A stretch of 48,185 bases of DNA from an uncultured Ruminococcus sp. (GTDB taxonomy: Bacteria; Bacillota; Clostridia; Oscillospirales; Acutalibacteraceae). Below, in pieces: positions 13,589 to 19,239 of the stretch (positions are counted from its first letter, which is position 1; every line of letters begins with the position of its first letter). The notes beneath the pieces are model-generated. The model did not search any database, was not told where the DNA came from, and worked only from the letters and a program-made list of their open reading frames with translations. The position numbers and the translations under genes are program-made. The stretch covers positions 1 through 48,185 of the forward strand of contig CACWOX010000025.1 in the NCBI GenBank assembly GCA_902762615.1, read 5' to 3'.

Positions 13589-14049
13589 TTGCAGCAGCCT
13601 CCTCTCCCTGTAAACGGCTTGTCGAGCGCGGGAAACAATGTTCCCCTGCACAGAGCCTCTGCTTCGTTGTACATTTTTCCAAAAGGCTGCATTTCAATGA
13701 ATACCATGACCGGCACATCCTTGTCGCATTTTTCGCTTTTTTTGCACTTCATCTGCTCCTGCCGGTCGCCCGCGATATTGCCGTAACCGCAGGGAGTTTT
13801 TGCCTTGCAGCAGGTGTCTTCCCTATCGGTGTCGCCCATCGTCATACCGCAGCCGCAGGAATTTTTCATGTCGGTGTCGCCCATTGTACCCATGCATCCG
13901 CAGGATTTTTTCATGTCGGTATCGTCCATTGTCATTACGCAGCCATTGAAATCATTCTCTGCTTCATCGTATGCGGAGAAAATATCCTCATAGTTGCACT
14001 TCGCCTGCTTCATCGAACGTCTGATAAAGCGGTTGTAATCGTCCTGCAC
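13585..14049 (-). CDS. cotJA: Spore coat-associated protein CotJA with a Cys-rich N-terminal extension
   Basis: The C-terminal 45 residues (VMVFIEMQPFGKMYNEAEAL and CRGTLFPALDKPF) are the CotJA signature. The preferred start is GTG at 14049, with AAAGGAG eight bases upstream, giving 154 residues, about twice the usual length. The extra N-terminal part contains three imperfect repeats of MxMxDTDMKxSCGC at residues about 37-75, with further cysteines later (ten or so in total). This suggests disulfide or metal cross-linking in the coat. It is the first gene of the cotJA-cotJB-cotJC operon and has a sigma-E-like promoter upstream. Confidence 0.8.
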   Translation of the reverse strand: MQDDYNRFIRRSMKQAKCNYEDIFSAYDEAENDFNGCVMTMDDTDMKKSCGCMGTMGDTDMKNSCGCGMTMGDTDREDTCCKAKTPCGYGNIAGDRQEQMKCKKSEKCDKDVPVMVFIEMQPFGKMYNEAEALCRGTLFPALDKPFTGRGGCCK

Positions 14050-14114
14050 GTCAATTGCTCCTTTCCGTATATTGAATAGTAGTTCTGTGAAAACACTCAA
14101 ATACCCAAACAGAT

Positions 14115-14143
14115 ATTATATGCTTTCTTTTATCATATTATTC
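14115..14143 (-). promoter_or_regulatory. Sigma-E-like sporulation promoter of the cotJ operon
   Basis: On the minus strand, GAATAAT (14143-14137), a 14-base spacer and CATATAAT (14122-14115) fit the known mother-cell sigma-E pattern (ATA-type -35, CATAnnnT-type -10). They lie about 65 bases before the cotJA GTG. A sigma-A reading has no good -35. Confidence 0.6.
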
Positions 14144-14167
14144 CCGCGTCAGGCAATTGCCACAAAC

Positions 14168-14210
14168 AAAAAAATCCCGATGAATGACAATGCTCTGCCA
14201 TCCATCGGGA
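14168..14210 (-). terminator. Terminator of bcp
   Basis: TCCCGATG (14175-14182) pairs with CATCGGGA (14203-14210). On the minus strand, seven T follow. It separates bcp from the cotJ promoter. Confidence 0.8.
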
Positions 14211-14233
14211 CGATTTTTTATGGAATGAATGAT

Positions 14234-14728
14234 TTATTGATTGTCTGCCGGCTGCGCTTTGGCATTCGTTAAACCTTTTAAAAAGTCCAGCGCGTCGGCG
14301 GCATTGGCGTCCGGCTTGACCTTGGGCATGATTTTTAAAATAACGCCGTTTTCGTCGATGATGAAGGTGGTGCGCACCACGCCCATGCTCACCTTGCCGT
14401 AGAGCTTCTTCTCCTGCCACACGCCGTAGGCTTCAATCGCCTTGCGTTCCGGGTCGGCAAGCAGCACGAAGGGGAGCGAATTCTTTTCCGCAAATCGGGC
14501 ATGCGACGCGGCGCTGTCCTTGCTGATGCCGATAACCTCCGCGCCTACCTCTTTGAATTCGTCATATAAGGCGGCGAATGCCTGCGCCTGACGGGTGCAG
14601 CCGGAAGTGTTGTCCTTGGAATAAAAGTAAAGCACGACCTTCTTGCCCCGAAAATCCGAGAGGCTTTTTTCATTCCCGTCCTTATCGGGAAGGGTGAATT
14701 CGGGAGCTTGGGTACCTGTTTCGAGCAT
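14234..14728 (-). CDS. bcp: Thiol peroxidase Bcp (1-Cys peroxiredoxin)
   Basis: A 164-residue AhpC/TSA-fold peroxiredoxin of the Bcp/PrxQ type that reduces hydroperoxides. PEFTLPDKDGNEKSLSDFRG opens the fold, and the peroxidatic Cys is C44 in TSGCTRQAQAF. R119 of the VVRTTFII strand is the usual active-site arginine. Typical Bcp proteins have a resolving Cys five residues after C44. Here there is none, and the protein has only this one Cys, so it must use an external thiol. CGGAGG precedes the ATG. It appears to be monocistronic, and its terminator faces the cotJ operon. Confidence 0.9.
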   Translation of the reverse strand: MLETGTQAPEFTLPDKDGNEKSLSDFRGKKVVLYFYSKDNTSGCTRQAQAFAALYDEFKEVGAEVIGISKDSAASHARFAEKNSLPFVLLADPERKAIEAYGVWQEKKLYGKVSMGVVRTTFIIDENGVILKIMPKVKPDANAADALDFLKGLTNAKAQPADNQ

Positions 14729-14819
14729 TTTTGCGTTCCTCCGTTGTTATGTGTACTTTAATCTGTCGATTGGCTTGTTAACTTATAATATCATATTTAA
14801 TGATAAAACGCAACCCTGT

Positions 14820-15089
14820 CTATGTCTTTCCCTTGGGAGAAGAAAGAAAAATCTTCGTCTCGCCCTCGTTGAGGAAGGACTGCATTTTTCGGGCGATTCT
14901 CGGATGGGCGAGGGAATTCTGCACCATTGCCCTGAGCGCGTCGCCGCCGCGGTAGCCGTGAATGACATGCAGCTCTGTGACGTCTCCGCTCAGCCTGTCG
15001 AGCAGCCCGAGAATTTCCCGCCGCGCCTGCGCGGGATTCATGCCGTGAATATCAATTTCCATCACACTTCCGCTTCGCCTTGTCACCAT
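14820..15089 (-). CDS. Small Smr-domain protein
   Basis: An 89-residue single-domain Smr protein. VMEIDIHGMNPAQARREI gives the LDxHG-like strand-helix, and HVIHGYRGGDALRAMV gives the HGxGxGxLR-like loop, both nucleic-acid contact sites of the MutS2 C-terminal/Smr family. It lacks the MutS2 ATPase part. The start at 15089 has GGGAGATGA nine bases upstream. A later ATG at 15062 is possible. Stand-alone Smr proteins are candidate endonucleases or rRNA/mRNA-binding factors, and the exact role is unknown. Confidence 0.75.
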   Translation of the reverse strand: MVTRRSGSVMEIDIHGMNPAQARREILGLLDRLSGDVTELHVIHGYRGGDALRAMVQNSLAHPRIARKMQSFLNEGETKIFLSSPKGKT

Positions 15090-15163
15090 TTTGAATCATC
15101 TCCCATTAAAAAATCACATAATTCTTACCATAAAATTCATTAAAAATGCAAAAATCTATTGAT

Positions 15164-15246
15164 TTGTCACTAAAATATATTATAATATAATTACGAGCCT
15201 GTTGCAATGGGCTTTGAGCAAATTATCAGATTTTTTTATCAACAGG
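15164..15246 (+). promoter_or_regulatory. Promoter and self-pairing 5' leader
   Basis: TTGTCA at 15164 and TATAAT at 15186 (16-base spacer) place the RNA start near 15197. The first bases CCTGTTG (15198-15204) are complementary to CAACAGG (15240-15246), which overlaps the AGGAGG ribosome site of the next gene. This would allow regulation by sequestering the site. The pairing is visible, but its use is inferred. Confidence 0.45.
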
Positions 15247-15261
15247 AGGACAATTAAACTA

Positions 15262-15648
15262 ATGGATATAACCGAATTTGTCGATTCCTCACTCAGAATA
15301 TCCCCCGCGAGTGAGTACGCTGTCACCGAGGACGAACTGCTCGATATCATCGACTGCCTGCAAAACAGCACCTTCTACGGCGACGATGGCGCTACCATTG
15401 AGGAACGCCTCACCGCCCTCTGTGACGGCAGACACCCCTACTGGGAGGCATTCCAGAGCCGCAAGGGTCCCATCTACATCAACTGCAAATGCTCCGCGAC
15501 CGTCGGCGGCAGAGACGTCGAAATTGCCCTGCAATTCGGCATCGGCGACGACCGCCGTAGCTTCGCCCTTTTAGCCATCATGCTCGACAACCGCGCCCAG
15601 ACCGACGACTACATCGACGAATTCCTCAGCATGATACGGAAACTGTGA
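15262..15648 (+). CDS. Conserved-looking small protein, unknown
   Basis: A 128-residue acidic protein from the ATG at 15262, with AGGAGG twelve bases upstream. The frame is open 20 codons earlier, but without a ribosome site and ahead of the likely transcription start. It has an N-terminal helical part (EDELLDIIDCLQNSTFYGDD), a central YWEAFQSRKGPIYINCKCSA and a C-terminal helix DNRAQTDDYIDEFLSMIRKL. I do not recognise a family. It is a single gene between the Smr gene (minus) and a repeat element. Confidence 0.55.
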   Translation: MDITEFVDSSLRISPASEYAVTEDELLDIIDCLQNSTFYGDDGATIEERLTALCDGRHPYWEAFQSRKGPIYINCKCSATVGGRDVEIALQFGIGDDRRSFALLAIMLDNRAQTDDYIDEFLSMIRKL

Positions 15649-15712
15649 GCGCGGCGCGGTTGCGCCGCTAAGATAATAGAGAATAAAGAATAAATAATAG
15701 ATAATAGAAAAG

Positions 15713-15872
15713 GAGCGCTTCGCGCTGGAATATATGACGCTGCGCTTCTTAGAAATGACCGCCGGTTATGATTTTGGGCTTTTATTTGAACTTGCGTAAA
15801 GGTGCAGTAAAGTGCGGTACACTTCAAACCAAGAAGCGAAGCGTTTCTTTATTCCAGCGCCGACAGGCGCTC
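15713..15872. repeat. 160-bp imperfect inverted repeat (MITE-like or structured RNA)
   Basis: Outer arms: GAGCGC plus GCGCTGGAATA at 15713-15732 pair with TATTCCAGCGC plus GCGCTC at 15850-15872. Inner arms: CGCTGCGCTTCTT at 15738-15750 pairs with AAGAAGCGAAGCG at 15831-15843 (12 of 13). The remaining centre is about 80 bases without a long frame. An A/T-rich degenerate repeat (ATAATAGA-type, 15671-15709) precedes it, and three CTCCACACT units follow (15880-15910). A non-autonomous element is possible. Confidence 0.6.
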
Positions 15873-15935
15873 ATTCACTCCACACTCCACACTTGATAAG
15901 GCTCCACACTAATTGAAAGGTGATGAATTAAAAAA

Positions 15936-16652
15936 ATGAAAGAAAACATCTGTACCATTCCGGTGAATGAGGTATTTGAAGTGCATGACGGCTGCCCGAT
16001 CTGCCGCATGCGCGACCTGATCGAGGCAAAATATATTGATTACATCACAGGTCCCGCCATGATGGAGCCGGATATCCGCATTGAAACCAACCGCGCGGGA
16101 TTCTGCGAACGCCACTTCGGCATGATGCTGACCTCCGGAAGGGCACGGCTGCCTGTGGCACTGACGCTGGAGAGCCATCTCATCGACGTGCGCGAAAAAA
16201 TGCTCTCCAAAAAGCCCGACAAAAAGACCCTTGAGGCAATGGAAACGCTGGAACACAGCTGCTTTGTCTGCGAATACATCGAGCCGCACCTCGCACGCGC
16301 TATCGAAACGGTCTGCCTCAGCTACAAAAACGAGCCGGAATTCCGCAAGCTCTATGAATCCCAGCCCTTCATCTGCCTGCATCACTACCGCATGATCGTG
16401 CAGAATGCCAAAAAGCCGCTCAGCAAGGAATACGATTATTTTGTGGAAGTGACACGCAAACTCGTCAAAAAATACGCCGATTCGCTGCAGGAGGGCATTA
16501 CCCAGTTCCGCGACGCGTTCGATTACCGCAACGCGGGCAAGCCTATGCCTGCCGAAGCACGCACTTCCATCGAAAGCACCATCGAATTCCTCACCTCCCG
16601 CCCCGCCGCCACCCGCAAGGAGCCGGAGAACAAGACCGAGGAACAGAAATAA
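15936..16652 (+). CDS. DUF6062-like Cys/His-rich protein
   Basis: A 238-residue protein with GAAAGGTGATG upstream. Two similar metal-site halves are visible: CPIC (C20, C23) with GFCERHFGMM, and HSCFVCEYI with PFICLHHYRMI. This repeated CxxC...CxxH layout matches what I know as DUF6062, a Clostridia-specific family of unknown function. The middle is helical, and the last 30 residues are charged and low in complexity. It is located alone upstream of the Y-RNA/Ro60 locus. A link to RNA metabolism is not supported beyond proximity. Confidence 0.7.
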   Translation: MKENICTIPVNEVFEVHDGCPICRMRDLIEAKYIDYITGPAMMEPDIRIETNRAGFCERHFGMMLTSGRARLPVALTLESHLIDVREKMLSKKPDKKTLEAMETLEHSCFVCEYIEPHLARAIETVCLSYKNEPEFRKLYESQPFICLHHYRMIVQNAKKPLSKEYDYFVEVTRKLVKKYADSLQEGITQFRDAFDYRNAGKPMPAEARTSIESTIEFLTSRPAATRKEPENKTEEQK

Positions 16653-16694
16653 ATTTTTAAATCATTAAGAAAACCTAAAGATTGCTGTCAACTA

Positions 16695-16723
16695 TTGCAT
16701 TATCAGATTGCCTGTGGCATAAT
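16695..16723 (+). promoter_or_regulatory. Promoter of Y RNA 1
   Basis: TTGCAT (16695-16700), 17 bases, then CATAAT (16718-16723). A leader follows with GGAAGG...CCTTCC, then CTTTGATAAT, then the Y RNA. The same TTGCATTATC start and the same leader plan recur before Y RNA 3. Confidence 0.6.
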
Positions 16724-16770
16724 CATATTGGAGGAAGGAACAAACCTTCCCGTCAGCTTTGATAATCCCG

Positions 16771-16901
16771 CACAGCAGTGCAGAATGCGGTTACTTCGTC
16801 TTTTAAACGAGAGGTTGCGGGTTCAAATCCCGCCGGAGCGACAGTCGCTCCGTAGCTCAATCGGTAGAGCGCTAATGTACCGCTTTCGCCTATTCTCTGT
16901 G
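16771..16901 (+). ncRNA. yrlA: Y RNA 1 with a permuted tRNA-like module (YrlA type)
   Basis: Ends: CACAG (16771) pairs with CTGTG (16897-16901). GCGG-T-TAC (16787-16794) pairs with GTACCGC (16877-16883), giving the bulged helix expected for Ro60 binding. In between, tRNA parts follow in permuted order. The anticodon-like arm is TTCGT-CTTTTAA-ACGAG (16795-16811), then a variable loop AGGTT, then T arm GCGGG-TTCAAAT-CCCGC (16817-16833). The 3' acceptor strand CGGAGCG is closed by ACAGT onto the 5' strand CGCTCCG (16846-16852). TA and D arm GCTC-AATCGGTA-GAGC (16855-16870) complete it. The tRNA circle is therefore opened between positions 26 and 27. It stands directly upstream of rsr. It cannot be aminoacylated, because the acceptor has no free end. 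Confidence 0.88.
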
Positions 16902-16931
16902 TGTGATTATATAATAATACAATGAAAACCG

Positions 16932-17064
16932 TACAGCAGTGCAGAACGCGGTTACTTCGTATCAGGTGCCGGAGGCTGCGGGTTCGAGTCCCGTCTGTTC
17001 GTCCGAACAGTAGCTCAAAGGTTCAGAGCGTCGGTGTAAGTCCGCTTTCGACCCATTCTCTGTG
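16932..17064 (+). ncRNA. yrlA: Y RNA 2 with a permuted tRNA-like module (YrlA type)
   Basis: The flanks match Y RNA 1 closely (CAGCAGTGCAGAACGCGGTT at the 5' side, ATTCTCTGTG at the 3' side). TACAG pairs with CTGTG, and GCGG pairs with CCGC. T arm: GCGGG-TTCGAGT-CCCGT (16978-16994). Acceptor: CTGTTC onto GAACAG with a four-base loop GTCC (16995-17010). Then TA and D arm GCTC-AAAGGTTCA-GAGC (17013-17029). The anticodon-like arm is degenerate: CTTCG pairs with CGGAG, but the loop is ten bases. Only 30 bases separate it from Y RNA 1. A TATAAT at 16910 may be its own -10, or both may be cut from one transcript. A terminator follows at 17112. Confidence 0.85.
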
Positions 17065-17111
17065 CGATATTCGTTTCATTTTGATTGTTGTATTTTTATA
17101 TTTTTTTATAA

Positions 17112-17145
17112 TAAAGCCGGGGTCATGTTACGCCCGGTTTTATTA
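17112..17145 (+). terminator. Terminator after Y RNAs 1 and 2
   Basis: CCGGG (17117-17121) pairs with CCCGG (17133-17137), followed by TTTTATTATT. It separates the two tRNA-like Y RNAs from Y RNA 3 and rsr. Confidence 0.7.
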
Positions 17146-17213
17146 TTCTGATTCTTATGTCTTTGCTTAATGTTTGACAAACATAAAGAAAGTATTAAGA
17201 ATCGACAAAACGC

Positions 17214-17241
17214 TTGCATTATCTTTTTATTGTGTTATAAT
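17214..17241 (+). promoter_or_regulatory. Promoter of Y RNA 3 (and probably rsr)
   Basis: TTGCAT (17214-17219), 16 bases, then TATAAT (17236-17241). The leader repeats the plan seen before Y RNA 1: GGAAGG...CTTTCC, then CTTTGATAAT, then ACAGCAG. No terminator is seen before rsr, so read-through is likely. Confidence 0.6.
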
Positions 17242-17290
17242 GTGAAAGCAAGGAAGGCGTTCCGCTTTCCGATGTACTTTGATAATTTCA

Positions 17291-17501
17291 TACAGCAGCG
17301 CAGATGGCGGTTACTTCAAACATATTACGGATTTATAACAAAGATCTCTTTCTGATCTGTTCATCAGAACGTCTGAACTTTTATGCTTTATCAATTATAA
17401 ATGATATAAAAGTCGGTTCGCGCGAACGGTTTTGAGCATCTCTACAATTGAATATTTTTTAAATTTTTTTCTTTTGTCACCGTCGTCGCCCATTCTCTGT
17501 A
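17291..17501 (+). ncRNA. Y RNA 3, divergent and lacking the tRNA module
   Basis: The 5' end ACAGCAGCGCAGATGGCGGT plus TACTTC and the 3' end ACCGTCGTCGCCCATTCTCT plus GTA are the same conserved flanks as in Y RNAs 1 and 2. TACAG pairs with CTGTA, and GGCGGT pairs with ACCGTC, with bulges at the equivalent place. The 160-base interior has no T, D or acceptor arms. It contains other possible hairpins (AGATC...GATCT near 17342, TCTGAT...ATCAGA near 17350, GTTCGCGCGAAC near 17416) and is A/T-rich. It is probably a second class of Ro60 partner with a different effector domain. Confidence 0.7.
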
Positions 17502-17567
17502 TGTGATTATATATTTTTAAATTTTAAAAGAATTCGTATGATGAATCATTCAAAGGAGCTGAGAATC

Positions 17568-19046
17568 ATGGCAAAATTCAATCAGAAAAACACAATCAGG
17601 ACGGAAAACCGCGAAGGCTTTCCCGCCTACCGCATGAAGCTGAAGGAGCGGCTCGTCACGGCTGTGCTGACCACCATGTTCGGTGAGCCTAAATTCTACG
17701 GCTCCACCGATGGCGACGTCGTAAAGCTGGCGACCCAATGCGCCGAAGCCGACCCCGAATTTCTCTGCAAGCTCGCCTGCTACGCCCGCAACGTCGGCAA
17801 TATGCGTTCGGTCAGCCATGTGCTGACCTGCGTCATCGCCCGTGAAGCGCATGAATTCACCCGCAAAACCGTCCGGAATGTGGTGGTGCGACCTGACGAT
17901 ATGACCGAAATTCTCGCCTGCTACAAGCAGATGTACGGCAAGCCCTTCCCCAACGCCCTCAAGCGGGAAATCGCGCAGGTCATGCAGCGCTTTGACGAGT
18001 ACCAGCTTGCCAAGTACAACAGCGGCGGCGCGATGAAGCTGCGCGACGTGCTGCGCATCACCCATCCCGCGCCAAAGGACTCCCAGACCGAGGCGCTTTT
18101 CAGAAAGGTGCTGGACGACACGCTCGAAACGCCCTACACATGGGAAACCGAACTTTCCCAGAAGGGCAACACCAAGGAGGTCTGGAATGAGCTGATCGCC
18201 TCCGACAAGGTGGGCTACATGGCGCTGCTGCGCAACCTGCGCAATATCATTCAAAGCGGCGCGAACGTCACCCCCGTGCTGAAAATTCTCTCTGACCCCG
18301 AACGCGTCAGAAAGAGCCGGCAGCTGCCCTTCCGCTTCTACAGCGCCTATCTCACCCTCCTCGATAAAAACATCCTCAGCGCCAACACCCACCGCGCACT
18401 GGAACAGGCGCTGGAAGTGTCTGTGGAAAACATGGAACAGATTCCCGGAAGGACGCTCATAGCCATCGACGTTTCCGGCTCCATGGGCAGCCGCATCTCT
18501 AAGCGAAGCGAAGTGCGCTGCTGCGACATTGCCTCCCTTCTCGGCGCTATGGCAAGCCGCATCTGCGAGGACGCAACCGTCTGCTATTTCGACGCGGCAG
18601 GCTCCTGGTCTTCCCACGGCAGCAAGGGCTATACAATAAAGCATTACGGCAAGTACGACTCCATCCTCGAAATCTGCAAAAACAGTCGCTTCTACGGCGG
18701 CGGCACACAGATGGATCTGCCGATGAAGTACGCCTTGAATGAGGACGGCAGCCGCGACGTCAAGCCCTTTGACCGCGTGATTTATTTCAGCGACAACGAG
18801 TGCAATGCCTCCTGCGGCGGCATGAACAGAGCCGTACAGGGCATGGCGGAAGAATACCGTTCCAGATACAACCCCAACTTCTGGGTTCACGGCGTCGATA
18901 TACAGGGCTACGGCACACAGCAGTTCTGCGGCGACAGGTTCAACCTCATCGCGGGCTGGAGCGAGAGCGTGCTGCCCTTCATCCATCTCGCGGAAAAGGG
19001 TATCGGCAGCCTTGTCGATGCCATCGGTCAATACACCGTTGCCTGA
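17568..19046 (+). CDS. rsr: Bacterial Ro60 orthologue (Rsr), TROVE-vWA ring protein
   Basis: A 492-residue Ro60-type RNA chaperone from the ATG at 17568, which has AAAGGAG nine bases upstream. An ATG at 17538 is less likely. Residues about 1-275 are the HEAT-like TROVE ring (KLACYARNVGNMRSVSHVLT, KYNSGGAMKLRDVLRITHPA, WNELIASDKVGYMALLRNLR). Residues about 290-490 are a von Willebrand A domain with an intact MIDAS D301-x-S-x-S (IAIDVSGSMGSRIS) and later YFSDNECN. In Deinococcus and Salmonella, Rsr with Y RNA tethers PNPase and acts in rRNA and damaged-RNA turnover. The same role is inferred here. The three Y RNA genes directly upstream strengthen the call. Confidence 0.93.
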   Translation: MAKFNQKNTIRTENREGFPAYRMKLKERLVTAVLTTMFGEPKFYGSTDGDVVKLATQCAEADPEFLCKLACYARNVGNMRSVSHVLTCVIAREAHEFTRKTVRNVVVRPDDMTEILACYKQMYGKPFPNALKREIAQVMQRFDEYQLAKYNSGGAMKLRDVLRITHPAPKDSQTEALFRKVLDDTLETPYTWETELSQKGNTKEVWNELIASDKVGYMALLRNLRNIIQSGANVTPVLKILSDPERVRKSRQLPFRFYSAYLTLLDKNILSANTHRALEQALEVSVENMEQIPGRTLIAIDVSGSMGSRISKRSEVRCCDIASLLGAMASRICEDATVCYFDAAGSWSSHGSKGYTIKHYGKYDSILEICKNSRFYGGGTQMDLPMKYALNEDGSRDVKPFDRVIYFSDNECNASCGGMNRAVQGMAEEYRSRYNPNFWVHGVDIQGYGTQQFCGDRFNLIAGWSESVLPFIHLAEKGIGSLVDAIGQYTVA

Positions 19047-19066
19047 TTCGTCCCACAGTACAATAA

Positions 19067-19118
19067 AAACTCTCCCACCGAGCTGCCATTTTCAGCTGAC
19101 GGAAGGAGAGTTTTTTTA
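19067..19118 (+). terminator. Terminator of rsr
   Basis: AAACTCTCC (19067-19075) pairs with GGAGAGTTT, with an inner AGCTG...CAGCT stem, followed by seven T. Confidence 0.85.
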
Positions 19119-19239
19119 TTGCCTATTGCTTTTTTTGCCTGCGCTTCTGATTCTTATTCGGGAATCCTTGGCGGCGGATAACGCTCTGTTGGAGAACGTC
19201 ATCGCGCCAGCCTTTTTTATTTTGGATTTCAAAAACGGA

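Noticed and set aside
16817-16870. Canonical tRNA genes at the T and D arms of Y RNAs 1 and 2
   Set aside because: The arms are in permuted order and the acceptor strands face each other across a short loop, so no normal tRNA with a free CCA end can be made.
16695-17355. Short open frames across the Y RNA region
   Set aside because: They run through the conserved RNA stems and have no ribosome sites.
17550-19031. Minus-strand open frame of 493 codons
   Set aside because: Shadow of rsr, which has intact TROVE and MIDAS motifs.
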